DNA of 64,000 nucleotides from Lysinibacillus sp. FSL K6-0232. GTDB lineage: Bacteria > Bacillota > Bacilli > Bacillales_A > Planococcaceae. Position 1 is the first letter of the stretch; every line of letters begins with the position of its first letter. The stretch spans positions 1,974,001 to 2,038,000 of the forward strand of contig NZ_JBBOYW010000001.1 of NCBI RefSeq assembly GCF_038008325.1, in the 5' to 3' direction. The notes under the pieces were generated by a model, which saw nothing but the letters and a program-made list of their open reading frames with translations, had not been told where the DNA came from and searched no databases. This document shows, piece by piece, positions 55,923 to 64,000 of this stretch. The position numbers and the translations under genes were made by a program.

Positions 55923-57122
55923 ATGGACAAAGGGCAACCAAAAGAACGCTCAGGCTTGTTTGCAACAAAGTTTATTCGTTTTTTAGGTGGAAAGAACCTA
56001 TTATTTACACTAGTTGTTTTATTATTAGTGGCATGTGTTATTTTTATGTTTCATGAAGTTTCCTTTATCTTTACCCCGCTTCAAGTATTATTTGAAGTTG
56101 TCATTTTACCAGGGGTACTAGCTGTAATTGGCTACTATTTACTGCGACCATTGCTTGCCATATTGGTACGTTGGCGCATTCCAAGAATTTGGGGAATTTT
56201 ACTGCTCTATATTGCGGTCATTGGTGTGATTACATTACTTGTTGTGCTGGTCTATCCATTTTTACGTGATCAGTTCACCAATTTAGTACAGGAGTTTCCT
56301 GAATACTTTATGGCGTTTACACAAAGCATTGTTGAATTCCTGAATCAATCACGCTTTAATGAATACTTAGATAAAATTAATTTAAACTATGATGAGGTTG
56401 TAAATAATTTCACAACAGATATGGTTGAAACAGTGAAGGATACAGCAACAAATGTAGCACAAGGCGTAGCAACAGGCATTACAGGCTTTTTATCCACATT
56501 AACAGGTATTATATTATCGCTTGTGACCGTGCCGTTTATTTTGTTTTATTTACTGAAAGAGGGCGAAAAGCTACCGAAATTTATGCTGAAGGTTTGCCCA
56601 CCACGCATGCGTCAAGAGGTAACGGATATTTTCCATGATATGGACAAGCAAATTAGCTCCTATATTCAAGGGCAAATTTTAGTATCCATGTGTATTGGGG
56701 CAATGGTGACAATTGGCTTTTTAATTATCGGTATGAAATATGCGCTACTGCTTGGCTTCCTTGCTATGATTACAAGCGTTGTGCCATATTTAGGACCAGT
56801 CATTGCTATTACACCTGCTGTGATTATTGCACTCGTAACATCACCATTTATGGTTGTTAAGCTAGCGATTGTTTGGACGATTGTCCAGCTCATCGAGGGA
56901 AAATTTATTTCGCCACAAATTATGGGCAAATCGCTTAGCATTCATCCGATTACTATTATTTTTGTGTTGCTGACAGCAGGCTCATTATTCGGTGTGCCAG
57001 GTGTTATTTTAGGAATTCCAGGCTATGCGCTTTTAAAGGTGCTTGTTACGCATTTATTTAAGCTCTTTAAACAACGCTATAACTATTACCAAGATAAGGA
57101 TCAGGAAAAATATGAGCTTTAA
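55923..57122 (+). CDS. AI-2E family transporter
   Basis: 399 residues from ATG 55923 (GGTGGAG upstream). About eight membrane segments with a central soluble part (about 120-200). The family patterns PFILFYLLKEGEKLP, GQILVSMCIGAMVTIGFLIIG and the C-terminal GVPGVILGIPGYALLKV are clear. Members export small compounds or ions; the name from E. coli TqsA (autoinducer-2) does not fix the substrate. It stands alone with its own terminator. Confidence 0.9.
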   Translation: MDKGQPKERSGLFATKFIRFLGGKNLLFTLVVLLLVACVIFMFHEVSFIFTPLQVLFEVVILPGVLAVIGYYLLRPLLAILVRWRIPRIWGILLLYIAVIGVITLLVVLVYPFLRDQFTNLVQEFPEYFMAFTQSIVEFLNQSRFNEYLDKINLNYDEVVNNFTTDMVETVKDTATNVAQGVATGITGFLSTLTGIILSLVTVPFILFYLLKEGEKLPKFMLKVCPPRMRQEVTDIFHDMDKQISSYIQGQILVSMCIGAMVTIGFLIIGMKYALLLGFLAMITSVVPYLGPVIAITPAVIIALVTSPFMVVKLAIVWTIVQLIEGKFISPQIMGKSLSIHPITIIFVLLTAGSLFGVPGVILGIPGYALLKVLVTHLFKLFKQRYNYYQDKDQEKYEL

Positions 57123-57160
57123 AAAAACAGCTACTGCTAAATATCCGCAGTAGCTGTTTT
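57122..57160 (+). terminator. Terminator of the AI-2E-family gene
   Basis: AACAGCTACTGC pairs perfectly with GCAGTAGCTGTT, followed by TTT. Confidence 0.9.
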
Positions 57161-57325
57161 TGGGTGTTTGAATCATCAGTGTATTAATATACATATATTT
57201 TTGTAATTGATACAATTCAAATTTGGACGTATACTATAGCAAAATGTGGATTGGGTTTGAACAGTGCAGGTCTAGGGCATTCTTCATTGAAATTCGTAGC
57301 TTCATACCAAGGGAGGAAACATAAA

Positions 57326-57691
57326 ATGACATACATACCGATTAATTTTCAAGAAAAATTAGCTAAATTTCAAGAGCATTGGTCACCAAAGGTTATTGCT
57401 GAAATGAACGATTATCAATTTAAACTTGTCAAAGTACAGGGCGATTTTGTTTGGCATAAGCATGCTGATACAGATGAAGTGTTTATTGTCCTTGAGGGGC
57501 ATTTAACAATCGAATTCCGAGATGGCGAAGTGAGCTTGCGTGAAGGTGAAATGTTTGTAGTACCACGTAATGTCGAACATAAACCCTATGCAGCTTCAGA
57601 GTGTAAAATTTTACTTGTAGAGCCTAATGGGGTCGTGAATACAGGTGAAGAGCAAACAGAGCTAACTGCTGAAAATGATGTGTGGATTTAA
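57326..57691 (+). CDS. Small cupin-domain protein
   Basis: 121 residues from ATG 57326 (GGGAGG 9 nt upstream; the frame continues 25 codons further without support). The cupin motifs are [17 protein letters not shown] (His, His and Glu metal ligands) and [13 protein letters not shown] (second His). It is a single beta-barrel. Such proteins are isomerases, dioxygenases or sensors; none can be chosen here. Confidence 0.88.
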   Translation: MTYIPINFQEKLAKFQEHWSPKVIAEMNDYQFKLVKVQGDFVWHKHADTDEVFIVLEGHLTIEFRDGEVSLREGEMFVVPRNVEHKPYAASECKILLVEPNGVVNTGEEQTELTAENDVWI

Positions 57692-57701
57692 AAATTATGA
57701 T

Positions 57702-57737
57702 AAAACCCTTCTAAGTCAAAAATTAGAAGGGTTTTTG
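57702..57737. terminator. Bidirectional terminator
   Basis: AAAACCCTTCTAA and TTAGAAGGGTTTT form a perfect stem between converging genes. Confidence 0.9.
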
Positions 57738-57742
57738 TCTGT

Positions 57743-58918
57743 TTAAGGCTGTGGCGTTAATTGCACTTGGGCCAAGCGTGTAACCGCCTCCTGTAACATC
57801 TCATTTGGTTGTACTAAGGCTAAGCGCAAATAGCCTTGTCCTGCTGTGCCAAAAACTGTGCCTGGTACAGTAACAATGCCAACTTGTTCGATTAATTGAA
57901 AGGCTAGCTCTGTACAATCGATATTGTATGGGTATTTTGCCCAAACAAACATCCCGCCGTCTGATGGTGCTGCCTCCCAGCCTAGTGCTTGTAAGCCATT
58001 CATCAGCGTTTTATGACGTTCTGAGAAAGTGGCACGTAAGCTTTCTGTAATTTCTTCTGCGTGATCAAGTGCTACGACAGCTGCATCTTGAATGGGCTCA
58101 AAAATCCCAAAGTCTAAATTGGATTTCAATTGTTTTAAAATAGCAATTATTTCTGCATTACCTGCGATATAGGCAATACGTGTGCCCGCAAGGCTAAAGC
58201 TTTTAGACAGGGAATTAATTTCAATGCCCACTTCTTTTGCGCCCGGTGCAGCAAGGAAGCTAATAGGGCGATCCCCTGTAAAGTAAAACTCAGAGTATGC
58301 CGCATCATGCAGCACGATAATATTGTATTTTTTCGCAAAGGCAATCACCTTTTCAAAATAAGCGAAGGACGGCATGGCAGGCACTGGGTTACCCGGTAAG
58401 TTTAAGATTAAGAGCTTGGCTTGTTGGGCAATTTCTTCAGGCACTGCGTCTAAGTCTGGTAAATAATCGTTAGCGGCTGTTAATGGCATATAGTAGGGTG
58501 TTGCTCCTGCTAAACGAATGCCTGCATCATAGGCAACATAGGCGGGATTTGTGGAAAGCACAATATCACCAGGGTTACAAAAGGCAATCGGTAAATGAAC
58601 TAAGCCTTCTTGGGAGCCCATTGTTTGAATAATTTCAGAAGCGGGGTCTAAGTCAACATGGCTACGACGTTTGTAGTAGCGACTAACAGCTTCATAGAAT
58701 CGCTGTGTACCTGTGAGTGTGTAGCCATAAGATTCGGCTAAGCTTGCTTGGTAGGATAGATGCTCACGAATTTTTGCATGTGGGGGAATATCAGGGCTGC
58801 CTAAGCTTAAATCAATGAGCTGCATCCCCTTTGCTTGCTGCTGTTTGGCAAAGTTTTTTAAATCGCCAAAAATTGCTTGTGTAAAGTATGACATTTTGTT
58901 AGATGGATTGATTTTCAA
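57743..58918 (-). CDS. PLP-dependent class I/II aminotransferase
   Basis: 391 residues. The PLP lysine is K239 in NSLSKSFSLAG, with N177 in LPGNPVP, D205 and Y208 in HDAAYSE, and GSQEGLVHLP as phosphate-binding turn. The pattern resembles LL-diaminopimelate and PatA-type aminotransferases of Bacillus. The substrate is uncertain. It has no operon partner here; the start has an upstream GGAG. Confidence 0.9.
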   Translation of the reverse strand: MKINPSNKMSYFTQAIFGDLKNFAKQQQAKGMQLIDLSLGSPDIPPHAKIREHLSYQASLAESYGYTLTGTQRFYEAVSRYYKRRSHVDLDPASEIIQTMGSQEGLVHLPIAFCNPGDIVLSTNPAYVAYDAGIRLAGATPYYMPLTAANDYLPDLDAVPEEIAQQAKLLILNLPGNPVPAMPSFAYFEKVIAFAKKYNIIVLHDAAYSEFYFTGDRPISFLAAPGAKEVGIEINSLSKSFSLAGTRIAYIAGNAEIIAILKQLKSNLDFGIFEPIQDAAVVALDHAEEITESLRATFSERHKTLMNGLQALGWEAAPSDGGMFVWAKYPYNIDCTELAFQLIEQVGIVTVPGTVFGTAGQGYLRLALVQPNEMLQEAVTRLAQVQLTPQP

Positions 58919-59166
58919 AATACGTACACTCCTTATGATTATCTAAAATGAAGCTTTAATTGCATCATTTTATCATACGAAAGCATGGAAGGGGAAAGAT
59001 ATTCTGAAAAAAGAAAATATTTATAGTGAGCGAGCATAGTCTGACGGATTGCGTGTCTAAATGGACGGATAGACTGTTTACTGTGACGGATAGCAGGCTT
59101 TCCGAAAAGAGGAAGGTTATATTATACTAAACTTCAATGGGAGAGCTTGAGAGGAGGAGTGCGATC

Positions 59167-59973
59167 ATGAAGGTATATTCATTAAGCGGACCGAGCGGCA
59201 CAGGCAAAAGTACAAGTGCGCTTGCCTTTGCCCATCAATTGGGCGTTGAGGCGATTATTGATGATGGCTTGCTGATTGTTAATGGCGTTAGGGTGGCAGG
59301 TGTTTCCGCAAAATTTGAAAAAAATACAATTACGGCTGTACGCCGTGCTATTTTTACGGATGAGGTGCATCGAGAGGCGGTGCAAAAAGCATTGGCAAAT
59401 TATCAGGTGCAGTCAATTTTACTAATTGGTACATCGAATAAAATGACCAATAGCATTGCTAAGCAGCTAGCATTAGGGCCGATTGCACATTATTATTATG
59501 TGGAGGATATTCGTTCCTTGAAGGAGATTCAAAAGGCACGCTTTATTCGTCAAACACAAGGAAAGCACGTGATGCCGATTCCCTATCGCCAAGTGGAGCA
59601 AAACTTTTTTAAGCGTTTAGTGCAAAAGGGTATGGAAATTTTTGGACCAAAGCGAGAGAAAATTGGCGAAACGACCATTGTGCGCCCAGATTTTCAGCGG
59701 GAATATATTGACATTGATAAATCGGTATATGTTCAGCTATTAACGCATAGCTGTCGTCAGCAAGCGCTTGTACATAAGGTGGAGCACGTACAATTTCTAT
59801 TAGGCGAGCAGGCACAGGCAATCCTAACCATTCAGATTAAGCTGCCGCTGGATGGTTCATTGGCAGAGCGTTTATATGCCTTACAGCAGGCAGTGCAGCA
59901 GGAGTTTTATCAGCATTTTGATTATGAGTTAGATGCTATTCATCTCCATGTGAAAGCCGCTAAAAGGCCGTAA
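59167..59973 (+). CDS. P-loop ATPase with C-terminal Asp23-like domain
   Basis: 268 residues from ATG 59167 (GAGAGGAGG 10 nt upstream). The Walker A is GPSGTGKST near 8-16. The following IIDDGLLIVNGVRVAG and the middle QTQGKHVMPIPYRQVEQNF have no standard kinase pattern. The last 90 residues (IDIDKSVYVQLLTHSC...FDYELDAIHLHV) resemble the Asp23/Gls24 fold. It may couple ATP binding to an envelope or stress function. The family is conserved in bacilli as far as I recall, without a known role. Confidence 0.65.
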   Translation: MKVYSLSGPSGTGKSTSALAFAHQLGVEAIIDDGLLIVNGVRVAGVSAKFEKNTITAVRRAIFTDEVHREAVQKALANYQVQSILLIGTSNKMTNSIAKQLALGPIAHYYYVEDIRSLKEIQKARFIRQTQGKHVMPIPYRQVEQNFFKRLVQKGMEIFGPKREKIGETTIVRPDFQREYIDIDKSVYVQLLTHSCRQQALVHKVEHVQFLLGEQAQAILTIQIKLPLDGSLAERLYALQQAVQQEFYQHFDYELDAIHLHVKAAKRP

Positions 59974-59974
59974 A

Positions 59975-60021
59975 AAACAGGTACTCCCTTCACATATTTG
60001 TGAGTAGAGTACCTGTTTTTA
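59975..60021. terminator. Terminator between converging genes
   Basis: AACAGGTACTC pairs with GAGTACCTGTT, followed by TTT on the plus side and with A residues before it for the minus side. Confidence 0.8.
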
Positions 60022-60022
60022 G

Positions 60023-60817
60023 CTATTTTGGCTGACGTGTAAATTGAGGCTGACGCTTTTCTACAAAGGCACGGCAGCCCTCTGCAAAATCGCTGCCGAC
60101 AAAAGGTGTGGAGCCTTGCCAGAGGGCAGGTACACTATCGAGGCATTCCTGCACGGATTGCTTTACAGCTAGCAGCGATTCTGGTGACATGCCTGCGACC
60201 AGCTTGCCCATGCGAATCATATATTTATTTAAGTCCTTTTCTGCTACTAGGTAGTTCAGCATTCCTAAACGAAAGGCTTCCTCTGCTTTAAACATACGCC
60301 CTGTAAAGACTAAATCCTTTGTTGTGGCAGGGCCTACAAGCTGGACTAAGCGCTTGGCAAATTGATTATTTAACGTAATGCCTAATTTACCAACGGGAAT
60401 GCCAAGCTTGGCTTTATCGGAGCCAATGCGAATATCACACGCTAAAGCTAGCTCTAAGCCAGCGCCCATGGCAGGTCCATTAATGACACCAATCGTTGGT
60501 AGGGGAAGGCGCTCAATAAGAGAAATCGTTTGCTCCATATGCACAAAGGCTTCCTCCGCCTTGTCGAGAGAAATGGCATTAAATTCTTTAATATCAGAGC
60601 CTGCTGTAAAGTTTTCACCTGAGCCGCGTAAAATCAATACTTTATTTTTAGGGTTTTCTAATACTTGCTGAGCGATTTTCGCTAATTCATCCCACATATT
60701 TGCGGTTAATGCGTTTTTTGCCTGAGGGCGATGAATCGTAATAATCGCTAGGCCAGCGGTTTCTTGATAAATAATTTTTGCATCTTCTGCTTCCAGTCGA
60801 GTTGTCCTTACTTGCAT
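60023..60817 (-). CDS. Enoyl-CoA hydratase/isomerase family protein
   Basis: 264 residues from the ATG at 60817, preceded by AGGAGG at 10 nt. Crotonase fold: HRPQAKNALTANMW, the oxyanion-hole segment GENFTAGSDIKEF, and GPAMGAGLELALACDIRI. The residues that serve as catalytic Glu pair in hydratases are not clearly both present (GPAMGAGLE, GKLGITLNN), so an isomerase or hydrolase reaction is possible. It is monocistronic. Confidence 0.88.
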   Translation of the reverse strand: MQVRTTRLEAEDAKIIYQETAGLAIITIHRPQAKNALTANMWDELAKIAQQVLENPKNKVLILRGSGENFTAGSDIKEFNAISLDKAEEAFVHMEQTISLIERLPLPTIGVINGPAMGAGLELALACDIRIGSDKAKLGIPVGKLGITLNNQFAKRLVQLVGPATTKDLVFTGRMFKAEEAFRLGMLNYLVAEKDLNKYMIRMGKLVAGMSPESLLAVKQSVQECLDSVPALWQGSTPFVGSDFAEGCRAFVEKRQPQFTRQPK

Positions 60818-61114
60818 ATCGGCAAAGCCTCCTATAGGTTTCATTCATATTATTATTATATAACACAAACAATAAAAAACACGAAATTATCTGAATTTTA
60901 CAAGGAAGCGGCATTTCTGATTGAAAGCATGTCGAAACTATGAGAAAATACAATAAGAACATATGTTTCTTATTACTGTAAGGGGCATCCTATTAGTAGA
61001 AGCGGTTAAATACAGATTATCCGACACTACAATTTAATAAAATAAATAGAACATACGCACCCAAAATATAGTAAACTATAAATAATTTACGCATAGCAAA
61101 CAAGGAGAGATTCT

Positions 61115-61990
61115 ATGGTCACATTAAAGGAAGCATGGAATAGCTATTTATTATTGCTGCAATCATTGAAAAAAAGCGCTGCCACAAAAAAGCAGTACAA
61201 TATGGACGGACAGCAATTTTTAACGTTTGCCCGTGAGCACAACTACTTAGATGTAGATCAGCATTTCAAAGATATATTAGTGCTTTATTGTAACTATCTC
61301 AAGGAAACATATAGCAATATTAATACATTTAATCATAAAATCGCGACACTCAGAGGCTTTGTGGACTTTATTTTTTTACGAGAATGGGTGGAGCCCTTTG
61401 ATTATCAGCATATTTTACAGCCGAAAAAACGCCAAAAAGAGGCACTTCAATTACTAACAAACAAGCATATGATGCAAATTTCTAATGTTTGGCCAACCTA
61501 TTTTCAATATGCTAAAACAGAGGAGCATGCATGGCTGGCACGGCGCAATGGCTGCATTGTCCAAATGCTAATGGAAACAGGATGTAAGCCAGCAGAGCTT
61601 GTCCGTATGAAATGGGCACATGTTCATGATAAGGAAGCCACTATTTATATTGCTAATCGCAATGGACGACGAGCCATTAAGCTATCTGCATTATTGCTGG
61701 AAATGCTAGCACACTATCAGCAGGAAACAGCAACATTGCATCAGCAAGAGCTGGGGGAATGGATGTGGGTTAGCGAGGCAAGTCAGGCAAAGCCGATTAC
61801 GACTAAAACCGTGGAGCGCATTTTTCAAACAATCTCTCAGGAAATCGGGAAAAATGTACGGGCAACGGATTTACGCTATACCGTTATGCAGAAGGCGTTT
61901 CAGCAGGAAAAAACATTGGAGCATATTCAGCAGGAGATGGGCTATGTGCGTAAATGGGTGCTAACCGAAAGACAGCGACGTTTTGAATAA
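61115..61990 (+). CDS. Degenerate tyrosine-recombinase-like protein
   Basis: 291 residues with the core-binding and catalytic domain layout of XerC/integrases. Catalytic positions are replaced: K158 in TGCKPAEL for the first Arg, T251 in TDLR for the first His (R254 kept), Y277 in MGYVRK for the second His, and F290 near the nucleophile position. It ends at about the expected length and has a good ribosome binding site (AAGGAGAG). It likely binds DNA or pairs with another recombinase without cutting. It is not part of the mobile array. Confidence 0.7.
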   Translation: MVTLKEAWNSYLLLLQSLKKSAATKKQYNMDGQQFLTFAREHNYLDVDQHFKDILVLYCNYLKETYSNINTFNHKIATLRGFVDFIFLREWVEPFDYQHILQPKKRQKEALQLLTNKHMMQISNVWPTYFQYAKTEEHAWLARRNGCIVQMLMETGCKPAELVRMKWAHVHDKEATIYIANRNGRRAIKLSALLLEMLAHYQQETATLHQQELGEWMWVSEASQAKPITTKTVERIFQTISQEIGKNVRATDLRYTVMQKAFQQEKTLEHIQQEMGYVRKWVLTERQRRFE

Positions 61991-61992
61991 AA

Positions 61993-62036
61993 AATATGCA
62001 GCAAGCGCATTTTCGCCATTGCTGCATATTTTTATT
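61993..62036. terminator. Terminator between converging genes
   Basis: ATATGCAGCAA pairs with TTGCTGCATAT, followed by TTTTTATT. Confidence 0.85.
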
Positions 62037-62889
62037 ATAAATGATTTAATGCCTTAACGTTTACCTTTACCGTTAAATCATGCTTACCACCTGTATAAAC
62101 ACCTTCAACAGGGCTTATATCACTATAATCACGGCCAATGCATAGAATAATATGGCTCTCCAATACTTCCACGTTATTTGTTGGGTCAAGACCGATCCAG
62201 CCAATGCCAGGAATCATAACTTCTACCCAAGCATGTGTCGCAATATCGCCGATAAGCCCTGAATTTTCATCCACATATAAATAACCACTAACATAGCGCG
62301 CTGGAATCCCTTTTGCGCGTAGCACAGCCAGCATAACATGCGTAAAATCCTGACAAACACCGCGTTTTAAGGCAAATGCTTCATTGGCAGTTGTTGTAAC
62401 ATCTGTTGCGGTCGAATCATAATTAAAGCTAGCATATAAATATTGCATTAAATTCAACGAAAACAGCACAGGATTTTCAGCATGACCAATTGCATGATAA
62501 ACCTCCTCTAATTGCGGCTCCGACATAAATGTAAAATGGGTCGTCTTTAAATATGGTAAGTAATGCTCGTAAAATAGCTGTGAATGAAAAATTGTCTGCA
62601 TTTCAGGTGAATATTGAATACGATGAATAAATGGCGCACGCTGAATACTAACAATAGAGGAGGTGTGAATCTCTAATGTTTGATGCTGCTCTGGAATATA
62701 AAAGGAACCAACTGTATTGCCCCAAATATCCGTATGCTCACGTGTCAGGGATGATGGTGTAATCGCAATACGGTAAGAGAGCAGGCGCTGACGCTCATCA
62801 CTGCGCGGCTTTAAGCGAATCGTATTTAAGCTTTGATCGACTTCAGTTTCATATTGAAAAATATTGGTATGCTGAATTTCAAATTTCAT
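62035..62889 (-). CDS. Transglutaminase-like protein with N-terminal bacterial domain
   Basis: 284 residues from the ATG at 62889, with AAGGAAG at 8 nt; the frame opens 61 codons earlier inside the upstream gene. The N-terminal domain (TIRLKPRSDERQRLLSYRI) and transglutaminase core are clear, with Cys in RGVCQDFTHVMLAVLRAKG, His in THAWVEVMIPG and Asp in GLDPTNN. It sits beside alpha-E and ATP-grasp genes, a conserved trio linked to peptide or amino-acid ligation of unknown product. Confidence 0.88.
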   Translation of the reverse strand: MKFEIQHTNIFQYETEVDQSLNTIRLKPRSDERQRLLSYRIAITPSSLTREHTDIWGNTVGSFYIPEQHQTLEIHTSSIVSIQRAPFIHRIQYSPEMQTIFHSQLFYEHYLPYLKTTHFTFMSEPQLEEVYHAIGHAENPVLFSLNLMQYLYASFNYDSTATDVTTTANEAFALKRGVCQDFTHVMLAVLRAKGIPARYVSGYLYVDENSGLIGDIATHAWVEVMIPGIGWIGLDPTNNVEVLESHIILCIGRDYSDISPVEGVYTGGKHDLTVKVNVKALNHL

Positions 62890-62950
62890 CGTGTCCGCTT
62901 CCTTTTGCTTACTGACTTGCTTGTTGACAGGGAGCTGTGGTGGATTCCCT

Positions 62951-63916
62951 TCAAGATTGTAGGCTGGGTTCATATAAATGATAGATTGTTGAGAATGCAT
63001 CACCGAAGGCAATACATTGCCCCAATCGTTCCTCCATAATAATAATAGCTTCGTGCACATCCAGTTGTTCAAAATGAATCGAGTTCATTGTAGCAGCAAA
63101 GCGCTTGATTGTCACATGCAGCGTTAAAAACCTTTCAGATGAAGCATCCTGCTCAATGGCTGTAATAGCTTCTTCTATTTTTTGCAGACAAAACATGACC
63201 GAACGAGGAAAATGCTCATCCTGTACTAAATAGCGCATCACCGCCAATACATTAATTTGTCGATGCTTGCGTAAGAAAGATTCTCTTGCTACAGCAATAT
63301 CTAATAGAAAGGTGCCATCACTCTCCACAAGAGGGAGTGCTGTTGCTTTATGTTGCGCTAGAATTGTGACAATCATGCGCAGCGTTTTTTCTGCACGTTC
63401 AAGCCACTTGCCAATTTGTATAAAATAAAAGGGGAGATCACGATCCATTGTACCTTCAATTAGCCCTGTGACCGTTAAGAAAGTTTTGCGTATATCCTGT
63501 AAAAAGGCTTGCAGCTCAATCAGTGGAATAGGACGCTCTCTTGCTAGAATCGTTTGCTGCTTTGTAACATAAAAGGCATTTTGCATTTCCCATAGCTCTG
63601 CTGGCATACTATCTCGTGTGACACGCGCATTTTCTCGAATAGACCGCAATGTTGCCTGAAGTGCATTGCTGTTTTTCTCTGAAAATAATAGATAATCAAT
63701 TAATGGATTAACACGTATCGTTTGATAATTAGCTAAATATTCCTGCTTGGAAGCGCAAATCGTTAAAATAGCCTCCCAATGATCTAAATATTCATGTTCT
63801 TTTCCCGATTGCTCCAGCATATTCAACAGCTGTACCTGTAATATATGTGCATTTGTTTGTGTTCGTTCACTATACCGTGCCATCCAATATAGTGCGTCCG
63901 CTACTCGACTTAGCAT
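62951..63916 (-). CDS. Alpha-E domain protein
   Basis: 321-residue helical protein of the alpha-E family, starting [19 protein letters not shown], the signature of the group. It occurs with circularly permuted ATP-grasp and transglutaminase genes in many bacteria. Its role is unknown. The start lies within the end of the ATP-grasp gene (47 bp overlap), so translation is coupled; AAAGGAGG lies 7 nt upstream. Confidence 0.88.
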   Translation of the reverse strand: MLSRVADALYWMARYSERTQTNAHILQVQLLNMLEQSGKEHEYLDHWEAILTICASKQEYLANYQTIRVNPLIDYLLFSEKNSNALQATLRSIRENARVTRDSMPAELWEMQNAFYVTKQQTILARERPIPLIELQAFLQDIRKTFLTVTGLIEGTMDRDLPFYFIQIGKWLERAEKTLRMIVTILAQHKATALPLVESDGTFLLDIAVARESFLRKHRQINVLAVMRYLVQDEHFPRSVMFCLQKIEEAITAIEQDASSERFLTLHVTIKRFAATMNSIHFEQLDVHEAIIIMEERLGQCIAFGDAFSTIYHLYEPSLQS

Positions 63917-64000
63917 GCTGCACGTCCTCCTTTAATATCCAAGTATCCTTAGCGCCACCACCTTGCGATGAATTCACAATCAATGACCCTTCCTGTAATG
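63870..64000 (-). CDS. Circularly permuted ATP-grasp protein, C-terminal end (partial)
   Basis: The minus strand reads [20 protein letters not shown], the conserved C-terminal motif of the DUF404/DUF407 ATP-grasp family, then a short tail to TAG at 63872-63870. The rest lies beyond the window. It leads the alpha-E/transglutaminase operon. Confidence 0.85.
   Translation of the reverse strand, partial: LQEGSLIVNSSQGGGAKDTWILKEDVQHAKSSSGRTILDGTV

Noticed and set aside
58990-59110. Repeated GACGGAT words upstream of the P-loop gene
   Set aside because: Three short copies with uneven spacing; too little to call a regulatory site.
61115-61990. Third integrase belonging to the mobile array
   Set aside because: It lies 13 kb beyond the right repeat, has no flanking repeat of its own and has lost catalytic residues.
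62890-63072. 61-codon N-terminal extension of the transglutaminase-like protein
   Set aside because: It overlaps the alpha-E gene, lacks a ribosome binding site, and the family starts at the MKFEI sequence.

Overview
The window looks like a chromosome segment from a low-GC Gram-positive bacterium of the Lysinibacillus/Bacillaceae type. The grounds are the Gram-positive lipoproteins, the odhAB pair, the xpaC-telA pair, a lysine riboswitch, strong Shine-Dalgarno sites and AT-rich codon use. This is inference from gene content; no 16S or other marker is present.

Host left arm (1-21.5 kb): an ArlRS-like two-component system; odhA-odhB (2-oxoglutarate dehydrogenase E1 and E2); a lysine riboswitch driving a polar amino-acid ABC transporter; an SDR oxidoreductase; telA/xpaC; an acylphosphatase; a soluble globin-like chemoreceptor with a C-terminal zinc-binding CZB domain; a cold-shock gene behind a leader hairpin; a GAP-type membrane protein; a membrane-anchored trypsin-like protease; a DinB-family protein; a broken amidohydrolase; and an ABC-F ATPase.

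Mobile array (21.36-48.36 kb): two integrative elements sit in tandem at the 5' end of the ABC-F gene. Three direct repeats of 155 bp (21360-21514, 35147-35301, 48206-48360) bound them. Each repeat carries the promoter, ribosome binding site and first 24 codons of the ABC-F gene. Element A (about 13.8 kb per unit) has a tyrosine recombinase with an in-gene +1 frame change, 2.5 kb of structured, repeat-rich non-coding DNA, and genes for a scaffold-like protein, SU10-type capsid protein, replication-initiator-like protein, small and large terminase, SPP1-type portal, a holin-like protein and connector-like proteins. It has no tail, baseplate or endolysin gene, so it resembles a capsid-forming phage satellite. 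Element B (about 13.1 kb, of which 2.36 kb is a later IS21 insertion) has a second recombinase whose first half is identical to that of A. It also has a PD-(D/E)XK nuclease-like gene, surface and lipoproteins, an XRE repressor facing a promoter with paired operators, a split early gene, an SF2 helicase and small zinc-binding proteins. B has no capsid genes. The two elements share attachment ends, right-end terminators, a 29-nt non-coding motif and similar unit length. That suggests a paired or nested satellite system in which B could use the particles of A or of a common helper. Several small genes in the array need recoding at stop codons or are decayed.

Host right arm (48.4-64 kb): a membrane-anchored FAD-dependent oxidoreductase, a pseudoprotease lipoprotein, recQ, a decayed lipoprotein gene, msrA, an LCP cell-wall ligase-family protein, an AI-2E family permease, a cupin, an aminotransferase, a P-loop protein, an enoyl-CoA hydratase-family protein, a degenerate tyrosine recombinase, and a transglutaminase / alpha-E / ATP-grasp cluster that runs off the right edge.
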